Source of the DNA: Massospora cicadina
Lineage: Eukaryota > Entomophthoromycota > Entomophthoromycetes > Entomophthorales > Entomophthoraceae
Direction of reading: 5' to 3'
Length of the DNA: 64,000 nucleotides
NCBI GenBank assembly: GCA_022478985.1
Contig: JAKSZP010013303.1
Location: 1-64,000 of the forward strand
The translations under genes were made by a program, and so were the position numbers. This document shows positions 47,467 through 58,519 of the stretch, piece after piece. The notes beneath the pieces were generated by a model, which made no database searches, was not told the origin of the DNA, and saw only the letters and a list, made by a program, of their open reading frames with translations. Each line of letters begins with the position of its first letter. Position 1 is the stretch's first letter.

Positions 47467-48054
47467 TTAACCATTTGACTGGGGGTGATATGCGATGGAA
47501 TGGCACAGTTGATTTTCAAGAAAGCCTGCGGGCCATCCAGAAGAGTGACATAAACTGTGGTTCCCAGGTGCAAAAATCTGCTGCAGCAACCCAAACATTG
47601 ATAAGGCATGTCGCACAATAAGGCGGTCAGTTTTCTCAGAGGTTATGACGGATGAACTGGGGACATATAAAGAACACTTAATTAAACGGTCAACATTGAT
47701 CATAAATTGTGTTATACTCATTGGAGGTAGGGAGCTCAACAATAAAAGAATGAATAGCAAGGTCCTTAAGCCCTCAGCCTGCTGCAAGGCAAGGATAACG
47801 CTGTTCCAACAGGAGCAATTGGCTTTTACCCATTTACATGTTACACAACTAGCAATCCACACCTGAATGTCCTTTAGATCCCTAGCCAGCTGCACAGATG
47901 GTTCACCAAATTGAGGCCTTTTTAATAAATGACCCACTTCTGGAGGGTCATAATGAGTCTGAATTACTTCGTTGTGGAGTTGATGTGGTACCCACATTCT
48001 TGACTGATACTGAATTCCCCCCTTAATCAATGAATAATGGGGCTGCTTATTCAT
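47467..48054 (-). pseudogene. Element L integrase
   Basis: 195 open codons. The zinc-binding HHCC-type N-terminus reads HYDPPEVGHL (H-x-H pattern), then DIQVWIASCVTC. Core: INVDRLIKCSLYVP (where IxVDRxTKxxxxxP is expected), HALSMFGLLQQIFAPGNHSL (the second catalytic Asp of SDRG is lost) and a terminal SIAYHPQSNG. Integrase would insert the cDNA; here the DDE triad is incomplete, so it is inactive. Confidence 0.8.
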
Positions 48055-48221
48055 CCAGAAGTTCCAGATGGTCCAACAACTTCAGGCCCTCCATACAATC
48101 CATCTGACCCGCCAAACCCTGAGTGACCAAAGACAAATCTGAGGCACAATCTGCTGCTGATTTTGTGGGATGAGCAATGGCTAGGATTTTGCTCAGCAAG
48201 ATTATCGTAGTTAATTCCTGC

Positions 48222-48600
48222 TCATCTACCTCCACTGGACTCAATGCAGGGTTGTGACTCAAAACATTGGGAAGGATATTTAGAGCTCCTCAATGAATTC
48301 ATATTTGAAATTAAAAACACAAAGGTTGCATTATGTCTGGGCTTGATAATGCGCCAGCTTATGTGGTTTTCAAAAATACATATGGGCATCATGACCCATC
48401 TGCACAGTCGCCTCATGCCATGCACCCTGGAGAAGTGCCGCCACTAGGTAAGATACAATGAAACAGCGGTTAACTTTTTGTTCATAAATGGTCAGGACTG
48501 TTTGACAAATAGAACTTGCGAAAAAATAGGCAACTGGTGTAACAAACCATCTTTCTCTTGCAGTAATACCTCCCAAACAATGGCAGATGAGGCGTTTTAT
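48222..48600 (-). pseudogene. Element L RNase H fragment
   Basis: FVTPVAYFFASSICQTVLTI, YEQKVN, then LLQGAWHEATVQMGHDAHMY match the second half of gypsy RNase H (PVAYxSxxL...NYxIYDKE...WRHxLxGAxHxxxVxxDHxxLxY). The fragment is disrupted by frame changes between 48425 and 48576. Confidence 0.7.
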
Positions 48601-48682
48601 GATATAATAAATGGCTTGGTGGGATCTGCATTAATAGGGTCTTAAAACCCATAAACACCTCCTTGATGGCGTCAAATTCCAG

Positions 48683-49560
48683 TTAGCATTCACTGTCAAT
48701 AAGAATGGAACATACTTCTCTTTTAGGGGGTGCAGCAGCATGGCAAGCTTCAAAAGGGCGGAAGAGAATTTTTATAAAAAGATGATATTGCCCAAGGAGT
48801 CCGCAACAGCTTCTGGGTTGTAATAATGACCACTCATATATTACCTCAGGATTTCTGGGCGGAATGGCATAACCATCATTCAGGACTAAGTTTCCATAGA
48901 AGATAACCTCATCCTTGATAAACTCACACCAAATGGGCTTCACATACAGGTCAGCCTTGTTCAACGCAGCCAGCACCACATCTAGTTCCTTCTCATGCTG
49001 CTTGGGAGTGGAGGAATTTACAAGGAAATCATTGATGCACGCCACAGTAAAGGGAAATAAAGGTCGCCAAGAACTTCATCATTAATATGCTGGAGTGTGT
49101 CCAGAGCATTTTTAAGCCAAAAGACATTAAACAAAGCTAGAAGATCTGCTTTGGCATAATCCCAATAAGTATTTCTACCCCTCTACCACCTAAATCTGAT
49201 TGAATGCATTCACAAGTTTAGCTTTGGAAACACCTGGAGTTCACAATCTCAGGGCTAATCATCTGCTTGATGGAAAGGGGGTAGGAATTTCGAACAGTTA
49301 TATTACTAAGTTGCCCATAGTCCACAGGGCCACAAGGTGCTATTAACCTCTGAGCAAACACTATGGGAGAGGAAATTTGTGAGGTCTTTCTAAACAACCA
49401 CCCTTTCGTGAGCATATCATATAACCACACCTAAAGGGCCTTTTTTCTTGCTCTGTACAAGGGTAAAAGATAGAGCTGACGTTGATTACATTAACTGTCA
49501 AGCAGAAGGCTAAATCTTAATCAGATTAGGCCGGAAGGCTTTTGGCTTTTCCATGTCAAA
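48683..49560 (-). pseudogene. Element L reverse transcriptase
   Basis: 49430-49218 reads LYDMLTKGWLFRKTSQISSP, IVFAQ, then YGQLSNITVRNSYPL: the RT fingers. After a frameshift, 49045-48683 gives ACINDFLVNSSTPKQHEKEL followed by KADLYVKPIWCEFIKDEVIF. The catalytic YxDD has become CIND, losing one essential Asp. The order and spacing are those of fungal-type chromoviruses. Confidence 0.8.
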
Positions 49561-49771
49561 AAATATCCTTAAACTGGGCCAAGCTAGGGGACGTCCACCA
49601 GCAGCGCTATGAGGGATGACGTTGAAGCAATAGACCCCACCACAACAATCAAAGAGAAAGTAAAGATCAGCGGAATTTTGCCCTTAAATAGGAGATCTCA
49701 ATTAACTAAAGGTTAGGCTCCAGGTCAATATAAACCTGTTGCCACCACTAAACAACCCTCAGGATAACGGT

Positions 49772-50328
49772 TGTCAAGAGTCTGATATGTTTGGATGATA
49801 AGCCCTGAAGAGCTATGGTATGATTGGTGATAATCCGCCGATTAGGATGATCAATTATGAGTATCTAGTGCATTGAGATGAGGCGATATTGTGATATAAT
49901 GGATTATTATCAGAGTGCCAACAAATAAGGTGATAAGGCGATGTTGACATTTGACAAATATTAATTAGATCACCTCAAACTAAGGTGATAGATTATTTAA
50001 GAATATGATACTGAAAACAATGAGAATATGGCGGAACTGAATAGTCTAAGCCAAGCGAACAGGATCATCTGAGGTCGCTAATATATAAGTGAGATAAGGT
50101 GATTGAAAAAGGAGGTTGTTGGTAGTTTTGTGAGAGCGAATGAGCGAGAAACCACAGTACTTATGAAACAAATAAAAGTGTTTTTGGGGCAATTTCTCCA
50201 TACTTTCTTAAATTTTCAAGTGTGTTTTGAAGACCAATGATTCTCACATCGTCTGTCCGTTGATTGGCAGGCTCAACCTGTGAGACCCTTATGGCATAAT
50301 ATAATGATATCGCCGAGAATTTATAACA
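49772..50328 (+). repeat. 5' LTR of array C (557 bp)
   Basis: TGTCAAGAGTCTGATATG to ATTTATAACA. It carries TATATAAG near 50082-50089 and AATAAA at 50171-50176. It cuts element L on its left side (flank acggt at 49767-49771). Confidence 0.85.
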
Positions 50329-50329
50329 G

Positions 50330-50345
50330 TGGTGCTCACTATAGG
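50330..50345 (+). promoter_or_regulatory. Primer-binding site, array C unit 1
   Basis: tggtgctcactatagg begins 2 nt after the LTR. The same motif recurs at 62552 (tggtactcactagagg) and 63794 (tggtgctcactatagg). It would pair with a tRNA 3' end of the form ...GAGCACCA; the tRNA is not identified. Confidence 0.75.
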
Positions 50346-50393
50346 AGGCCTATTAATCAAGCTCTTCCAATTAAAAATTTTTAGTTGCTGGCC

Positions 50394-51900
50394 ATGTCAA
50401 ATCAGGCCTGCTTTGCCTGTGAATCATCATAAAACACCACTCCAGCCAAATACAAGTAACTCAAACTTGCTTTAGACATGGCTCTTAAAAACAAAATAAA
50501 CATCTTGAGGAGTGGAATGACGTTATGAACCAGCTTGACAGCACGTTTAGTCAAATGCAACTTCTTGGACAACAAAACAAGCAACTTGTAGTTGATCAAA
50601 TTACACTACCAAACAACTGCATTTCACAGAGCGAAAATGGAATAATGCCCAGTCCCCTCTTTGGAAAGAGGATGAGCAACAAGGAACTGCGTGGGGAGAA
50701 GTTAATGAGGAAGATTATAACACTGGTATGAGCTATTTTACCCAGGAGGGCAGTTCTGGATATGGTTATGAATTGGAGAGCCAATTCCCTCAATTGATGG
50801 CAGTGCTGCCCACCGCAGAGGCCCAAGCTATCTCTGAAGCAGTGGACATCCCAACCTCCGCTGGAACAGCTCCTCATTGAGGGACTGATTATTGGTCTCG
50901 ATCCATTCCTCATTACTCCCCAAAAAGTCTCATCTATGAGCGGGTGGAGGAGGTCTATATTGAGAAGCTGCCTTTGTTTTATTGCAATGGAAATATCCAT
51001 GGCTTCTTTAAAAGTTTTGAGTTTGCAGTAAAAGGTGCCTCAGATAAGCGTAAAACTAAACTGTTGATATTTGCCTTGGATGTCAAGAGTACTGATCAAA
51101 TCACCTGTACCTTCCAAGCAGCTCCATTACCTACCAAAAAGTGAAGGATACTGTGATGCAACTGTTTGGGGTACCTCAAAAATGTCGCAGAAAAAGGTGG
51201 AGTCCTGGACTATTGGGTTCCACTGTAATGAGACCCTCATGACGTTTACTAATACTAATGGTGGAAGCTCATGTGCTAATTGGGTCAGGTTTTTAGTGGA
51301 AGATGACATGTGCATCACAATGACCTCTGCAGTGAAGCCTTACTGTGAGCTTTCAAAGTCATATCTTTAATTTTGGAAAATGACGCCCCCCAGCTCAAAA
51401 TTGTTCAGTTCTTGTGCTAAATATCCGCTAACATTCCTACACCCAATACAGAGCAGAAACATACTGCCGCCGTAGCTGGACCCTCTTATTCAAGGGAATT
51501 CTAACATCCTGGCGAGATTCCACCTAGTAACCCCCAGCCTTATTATAATCACGCGCCTTGCCCTTGGCCGAGTTACCCCCAGCAGTTAACTTCTGTTCCA
51601 GTCCTGCTTATGAAAATTGTCAGCAACCCAACTACCAACTCAGACCTAATTATGCAGAACATCAGCAATCGTCCTACCAACCTTGGCCTGGTTATGCCAA
51701 TTGTCATCAAAAATTATCAGCTTGGACCCTCTTATGATAACCAAGGATGCAGCTCTTAATGGGTTGATTGCTTTGAATGTAGTTGCCCTGGCCACCTGGC
51801 ACAGAGTCAAACTAAATTTCAAGTTCACTACATGCAACAGGATTAATACACCGGGTAAAAGATGGAGCGGAGTAAAGATGGGACTCTAAACCTCCAATAT
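50394..51900 (+). pseudogene. Array C unit 1 gag
   Basis: The ATG at 50394 (MSNQACFACESS) is shared with unit 2 near 62615. A capsid-like piece near 50960-51075 reads LPLFYCNGNIHGFFKSFEFA, comparable to LPAFDKNGSITTLVKCFELA of D. A nucleocapsid knuckle lies at 51769-51807: CFECSCPGHLAQS, in which the final Cys of CX2CX4HX4C is replaced by Ser. Gag would form the virus-like particle and bind the RNA. Stops and frame changes occur throughout, so it is not functional. Confidence 0.75.
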
Positions 51901-52229
51901 TCCAAGCCCTGAACGTCCCACCTGAATCAATTGTAGTATACCCAGTGGAAGTCCCTCAATACGATGAAAGGATATTATACAAGCAACCAGTTAAAGGAGT
52001 GAGCGTACTGATGTGAGCGCAAGCCAAGGCTATGGCGGATGAAGGACCTCAGGACAACTGAAGCCGTATGCCTGCCAAATGTTTGATCAAGCTTCTTCAA
52101 ACAAGCTTTCCAGCTGCAGATGCGTCAACCCTGAAAGGAGTAAACGTCGCCCTTCTGGTAGATGCTATTTTTAAAGGATAATATAAAGTTGGTGAAGGGA
52201 TTATGAGTTTCCTAGAGAAAAGAGATCCT

Positions 52230-54560
52230 GTAAATGTTTTTGTATTAAACAGTCAATATTTTCTTATTTTAAGTGTACATACTGTGACATTTTTGTACCG
52301 AAAAATAAAGTTTGTGCTATAATAGATACAGACGCTCCGTTAGACATAGCTTCTACTAATTCATTAGCAAAGTTGACATTAAAGCCTGATGTGGAACATC
52401 AAATGGTATACGTGACTGTTGGAGCGGAAAGCACAATCTAAGAGAGAGCGTTCTGAGCAAGACATTTGCAGTTTGGGTCCATTGTCAATGTAGCTCCAGT
52501 AATAGTGCTACCCAACAGTAACTATGACATGCTAATTGGAACTGCTTTTCTGTGACACTTTGGTGCTGCCGTTGATATGATGGAGACCTTTGAAATTCTA
52601 AAGTAGCGGATCTTGATTTCATTTACCTCTAGCGGAGTGCCAAAGGATCTGGTGCACGTGGAAAATATCAATCATGCATATAGTGGGGGGTGAATCCAGT
52701 TCACTATCATCGACTAAAAAGCAAGACTAGGCCCCTTCCCCAGCAAATATAAGAATACTAAGGGCTACCTCTCCGAGATGCTGGGCCTATATCTATTCCT
52801 TTCAAACACTAAGTCATAGTGAACACTGAGTTAGAGTCCGTAAGTGCCTGCCAGGCTTTATGAAGAGGTCGTTGGGCCCTATCAGCAAACGCAGCTTGAG
52901 CCTCATGTGGCTCAAGGGATTATACTTCCAGGCCATAGGGAGATGAGGGTTTTGTTAGTGAATCTCCAGAATGAACCAAAGCAAATCTTCTGACACCAAA
53001 TAGTGGCGTATTTACACTTGACTCAGTTGAGGAGGTTATTTAGGTTCATGAGTTTGGTTTGATGGATGAATTTGGTCTAATCGTCAGGTCACAGCCTGGC
53101 ATAACGACAGTGATACTGCGAAATTTATTAGGGTTATCAGAAGAACAAAAAGGCCAAGTGATAGCTCTATTTAAAAAGTATAAGAAAATTTATACCGCCA
53201 ATGACTTCAATTTAGGGTGAGCTCAGGGGTGGTCCATTTATTGGACAATGGAGATCTTACTATCATCAGATCTCAGCCAATATTCCAATCAAGGGCAGCT
53301 GAAGATATTTTCATTGAGGAAATTGATAAGTTGTTTGAGCAAGGGATGCTTAAAACATTAAAGAGTCCATTGGTTTCACCCATTTTGATTGTAAAAAGGT
53401 AGATGAACCAACTGGGTGGTATAGACTACTTGAAGCTCAACAGTATTACAAAGAAGGTCTCATATTTCTTGCCTCATATTGATGATTCTTTGGATTGTTT
53501 ATGGGGAGCCCATTACTTCTCAGCGATGGATTTGATATAAGGTTACTGGAAAATTGTGTTTCCAACGGTGAACAGGAGAAATAATCTGTAATCACATAAA
53601 GGGACTAATCCAACTGACCTGTATGCCATAAGGGCATTGTAATGCCCCGGCTACATTCCAATGAGTCATGGACACTATCCTAGGAAACCTGAAACTGTCA
53701 GGCATCCTAGTATACCTTGATGATATCAATGTCTCTCCGGAACCTTTTCTGAGCACCCTAATCATCTAGAAGCAATAAACCGCTAGCTCGCTGAGGCAAA
53801 AATAAAACAGGCCTCATAAATGTAACATCTTCAAGAACCAGTTGGAATACCAAGGGTTTGTGGTAGACTCTAAGGGGCTGAAAATACAGCTGGCCAAGGA
53901 AGAGACCATCGAAAAAATGGCTACATTATACAGTAAGTGTGACATACAGGTACTTTTTGGAATGTTCAGGTAGTACCAGCGCTTCATTCCTAGTTTCAGT
54001 TGTACTAGAACCAACTATTTGAGCTGTTAAAGAAGGATGCCATGTTTAAAAGGACGTAATGCCACCAATGCTTCTTTGACACTTTGACTGGTGCTGAACA
54101 GCGCGCCTTCTATGCTATCAGAACTTTAATAAAGATTTCATTATTAAGATGGATGCGTCCTTTTCCGCTGTAGGGGTGGTCCTATCCCAAAAATAAATTA
54201 AAGGGGAATACATCCAATGTCATACTGCAGTCAGAGTTTGAATTGCCATGAATATATTATAACTTGACTGAGTGAGAGTGTTTAGCGGTAATCTATGTGT
54301 ATAAGCAATTTAGGGTATACTTGCATGGGGTAAAGTTCTAAGTTGTAATAGATCATGTGTCACTACACTTGTTGCAGAACCTTAAGGAGCCTGAAGGGCG
54401 TCTAGCCCAATGAGCTCTTAAGCTTCAGGTGTATGAATTTTGAGATTCTCCACTGAATGAAAACAAAACATCAGAACGTTGACTGCTTATCTTAAGATTA
54501 TCAACTATTTCTGTGAGAGCTGAGATCAGTGATGTGATGTATGATAAGATGCTCAGCGAA
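52230..54560 (+). pseudogene. Array C unit 1 pol (PR-RT-RNase H; integrase missing)
   Basis: Protease: AIIDTDAPLDIAS near 52315-52355 (the usual DSGA is DTDA) and NYDMLIGTAF near 52525. RT fingers: FEQGMLKTLKSPLVSPILIV near 53335-53395; palm YLDD intact at 53713-53724. RNase H: IKMDASFSAVGVVLSQK near 54147-54195, then CLAVIYVYKQFRVYLHG with stops to about 54350, and LKEPEGRLAQ near 54385. Only a short integrase start (AVRHGGFYK-like, near 54720) remains before the LTR at 54779. In B the matching region continues for about 1 kb of integrase, which is deleted here. Confidence 0.82.
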
Positions 54561-55288
54561 AGATATGATGGTGAACCACCCAAGTTATAAAAGCTTTAAA
54601 CAAGATGCAAGTTAATATCTTCCAATGGAATAGAGAATTTTACAAGTGGATTGGTGATTCTATGGGTAACTTCATTTAACCCTTGACATGGCTTAGCATT
54701 AGCATGAGCGCTCACAAGGCAGTCAGACATGGTGGTTTTTACAAAATGTTATAATTGTTGTGCCTTAGTATTACTGGTATCATGATTCTGATATGACTGG
54801 ATGATAAGCCTGAAATAGCTATGGCGGATTGGTAAAAATCCGCTGAACAAGTTATTAGTTATGATTATTTTTGGCACTCGAGATGAGGTGATATTGGGTT
54901 ATAATGGGTTGTTATTAAATAACCTCCAAATAAAACGATAAGACAATGTGGACACTTGAAAATAAAAATTAGATCGCCTCAAATTAGAGAGAAGAGAGTT
55001 AAAGAATAATAAGCTGAAAACAAGGAAAATTGGAGAAATAAAAAAACGTAAGCTATGAAAATGGTAACATCCAAAGTCGCGGGTATATAAGTGAGTTGGG
55101 TGATTAAAAGGAATAGTTAGTCAGTAGTAGAGAGAGCGGAACAGCAAAGAGTCGCTGTATTTATTAAAATAAATAAAAGTGTTGTCTAGGTGATTGCTCC
55201 TATTTTCATATAATTTCATTCTGTTCAGAGGACCAATGATCCTCACATCATCTCTGTCCATTGCTCAGTGGGTTTGACCAGTGCAACC

Positions 55289-56127
55289 TGTTGAATAGTT
55301 GACTGGATATAAATCGTTGGTAATTATAAATCAAAAATATCCAAAGTATATCTGAACTTGGGATTCGTGGCCTAGAGATTACACTTTATAATATTCAACT
55401 ATGATGACACAGGCACGTGGGCTTTGTTGGTTTAGTCAGAACTATAATAATAGCTGACTAAATAACCCAGGCACTTTTGCTTTTTTGTTCTATGTCAAAA
55501 TTAGTTTTTAATGTCAATTGAGTTTTTGATTGAATTAATTACTAATTAGTGGTATGAAACGTCTTGGTATGTGCTGCCAATTGCTTGAGATGAGTATCAG
55601 TTCAGCTGTTTGCAGATGCGTTAGAAACACTATCTTGAGTATACTTCTGAGTTTGAGACTGACTCTGAGATGTTTGGGATATCTCGAGTTGAATGGATTG
55701 TAGACCCTCAAATGAACTTGTTACTTTCTCTGGCCAAGTGCCATTGAAATTGAGGTGACATGGGTAAGATGTGGTGAACATCGAACCCTATAAATTATCC
55801 AAGTTTATACTAATAAAATAATCAAATATCAATAATCAAATACCAATCATCAATATTCTTACAGTTCTATAGATTAATTTATAATCTTTTTAGTATTAAT
55901 ACTTTACATTGTATTAAGTTGAGGATTTGCTTGGGATCAGGAAGATCAGGGCAGCATGCCATCATCTAAGTAATGATAGAAGAATACAACTTCAAGTAGA
56001 ATTACCAAGGAGTTATATCTTAACTATAGTCATCATCTGGTCTGTTATCTTCATATGATAGACATTTAAAACTCTGCCTTACCGCATAAGAAGAACCAGC
56101 CATCCTTAATAAACTGAAAATTCAACA
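55289..56127 (+). repeat. 5' LTR of element D
   Basis: 839 bp, TGTTGAATAG to ATTCAACA, preceded by caacc. The primer site follows within 2 nt. Confidence 0.95.
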
Positions 56128-56129
56128 AG

Positions 56130-56146
56130 TGGCGCTCATGGCTGGG
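56130..56146 (+). promoter_or_regulatory. Primer site overlapping gag start (element D)
   Basis: tggcgctcatggctggg begins 2 nt after the LTR end, the standard primer-site position. The gag ATG is at 56138, inside it. In E the minus-strand equivalent (tggcactcatggctggg, from 21402 down) is arranged the same way. Confidence 0.7.
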
Positions 56147-57330
56147 AATGCAGATGGTGACCATGCAGAGCAGGGGAGCAACCCCTGGCTATTTCAATTT
56201 TTCAAGAACGAATTTACAAAATTTCAAGAATCAGCAGACATAATGAGTCATCAAATTGATAATCTTACTGAGGAGGTTACTTTTATAAATAAGGCAAATA
56301 ATGATTTACATAAAGAAGTGAATGAGTTAAAAAAGAAAATCATTTAAAAAGATAATGTCATTTCTGAACTCAATTGCAAATGATCAATTTAAATGAGAAA
56401 ATTACAATGTTGAAGGATTATCAAAGCCATCACACCCAAAGCGAAAATATGGATAGTGAAGCATCTGAACATTATGAAATTGAATATGAGCCACGTTGTG
56501 AACTGCCATGTAGAATGGTTGCTTTGGCCAACTCAAGTTCCTCTAGCCATAATGCAGTGCCTCAAAGCCCCAGTGCATCTGGCTCAAGCCAACAAAGAAG
56601 CAGTTCTGATAACTATGGGCGGGAAAGTGATAATTACAAACCAGCGAACCTGCCTGCATTTGATAAGAATGGAAGTATCACCACATTAGTCAAATGCTTT
56701 GAATTGGCTTTATATGGGGCCAGCGACCACAACAAAGCAGCTTCTATGATTAACTCCTTGGTTAAGTGGAGCATTTAGTTGATTATGCCCCATATCAATG
56801 AAAACCCAACTTACGCTGAAGTCAAAGAGGCTGTGCTTTACAAATTTGGAGGTCCAGAACAGATGTTGACCAGAAAATCTAAATTTAAAAATATTTTGTT
56901 TGAAAAAGATGAAGCTATTGACAAATTCGCGTATTGATTCTATTATGAAGTGCAAGTTCTCCTAGGCACCAAAGCTATGGTCGATTTTGATGCTAAGATT
57001 GCATTAGAACATGTGGTACAACCTTACCAAAATTTTTCAAACTTTTTCAATGCCTTCCTTTGTACAAAATCTTACAACATCTGAACTAGTTGACTATCTT
57101 CACAGATGTCCACAGAATTATGGCCCTCCTAATACTGGGTAAAAATCAGGACTTGACTCTGTTGAAAAACCCATTGAAGTTAATAAGAAAATTGAAAATG
57201 ATTTGCCTGTGAAAACTAAGCAGTACTCAGATACAAAGCCCACACGCTCAATGAATTATATTACCTGCTTTAAATGCAACCATATAGGGCACTTTGCCTC
57301 TTGATGCCGTCAGTGCAACGTCAATGTAGT
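56138..57330 (+). pseudogene. Element D gag
   Basis: The start MAGNADGDHAEQGSNPWLFQ (56138) is conserved with E. Residues 15-70 are predicted coiled-coil-like (FKNEFTKFQESADIMSHQID, NLTEEV...ELKKKI) before a stop at 56345. The next piece, 56374-56778, has a Ser-rich linker and the capsid block PAFDKNGSITTLVKCFELAL. Capsid continues to about 57110. A knuckle, CFKCNHIGHFAS-stop-C, lies at 57266-57307 (CX2CX4HX4C), with a stop immediately before the last Cys. Gag would assemble the particle and package RNA. Confidence 0.85.
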
Positions 57331-57507
57331 CCTTCATGATAATGTGCATGAGAAGGGAAAAGAACAAGCACAATAGATGTGGGACGCTCTATTGTGCTAG
57401 AAAAACCAGTCCCGCTTGATTGATAAGAAAATGCAGGTCATGGGGCCTTTCTTAATGATGAAACAAATTCCATTCTAGTACCTAATGAAGATTCTACAAA
57501 TGTACAT

Positions 57508-58101
57508 GTGGTAACTCGCTCTCAGAGTAAGGTTGTCATACCTGAGGCCTCTGAAGTAGTAGCTAAACCTTATGTGCAACAAATAATTGAAAATATTCCA
57601 GCAGAAGGTCTGAGTAATGCAGCCGATACTCCAAGTCTGAAAGGGGTCAATATAGAAATGCCAATTGACAAATTCATCCAGGAATTTTCTAGTATTAGAA
57701 ATACTCTGAAGAAAACTCTTAATTCTCTGGATTCTTCACATATTCACTTAATAAATTCTATTGATTTCTACTACTCTGAGTGCACTTACATGGATATTCT
57801 GGTCAATAAGATCAAAGTTGTTGCTATTGTTGATAGAGGAGCACCTGTAAACATTGTTTCCACGAAGTTGGTAAATAAACTGAAAATTGTGCTGGACATT
57901 GACCATCATCAGGAATATGGAACTGCAGGCCTCAACAGCACTAAGAGTGAAGGAGCTTACAGCGCCTTGCCACTGCGATTTGAAGCTTTAGTAGTAGCAG
58001 CACCCGCGATAGTGCTTCCAAACACCAATTATGACATTTTAATTGGAATGAGTTTTTTTAGGACCTATGGGATCTCATGCGATTTAAAGAAAACGTCTTA
58101 A
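57508..58101 (+). pseudogene. Element D pre-protease linker and retropepsin
   Basis: An open stretch of 197 codons. Residues 1-95 form a linker (VTRSQSKVVIPEASEVVAKP at the start) shared in part with E. The retropepsin follows: VVAIVDRGAPVNIVSTKLVN at about residues 105-124, where the invariant Asp-Ser-Gly is Asp-Arg-Gly (Asp at 57832-57834). NTNYDILIGMSFF lies near residues 172-184. The Arg replaces the Ser/Thr next to the catalytic Asp, so activity is doubtful. It is normally part of a Gag-Pol polyprotein, and the reading opens without its own real start. Confidence 0.8.
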
Positions 58102-58519
58102 TGATATTAGGCCAATCACTTCTGATTTATTACTCTCATGACAATACAAAGCCTGCAAGCTGTTGTCAAAACTTTATTAATATATCTTATGCCAATGGAA
58201 CAACATCAATAGAATATATTCAGCGTGGAAATTGAAGCCGTTCTATGCCAACCACTATAAAATGAAAATTGAGGAATAACTCATTGTGTGAATAAGGGTG
58301 CAAAAATAGCTCCAGGCCATCAACTGGTTATGAAGACTGGGACCACGCTAGATATTCCAGAAGGACTATATGGTGAGGTAATGTCCCCATGGCATCATTC
58401 TCATATGGAACCTTGTGTGGCACACGAAATACTTATACTAGGGCATGGGGAAATTGATGTCTATTAGCAAATTTGACCAGCCAAACTATTAAGGTCAAGA
58501 AATATCAAGTGGTTGCATT

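Larger units (their letters stand above)
46138..49771 (-). mobile_element. Chromodomain Ty3/gypsy element L (truncated by array C)
   Basis: On the minus strand: RT from about 49560, RNase H 48576-48222, integrase 48054-47467, chromodomain about 46935-46770. The lineage differs from B-E and K: RT reads LTKGWLFRKTSQISSPIVFA, and RNase H has TIYEQKVN where other elements here have TVTEQECL. The element is cut at 49771, where the first LTR of array C begins, so its protease and gag presumably lie beyond the array outside the window. The 3' LTR was not found; 46138-46760 is unassigned element sequence. Confidence 0.75.
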
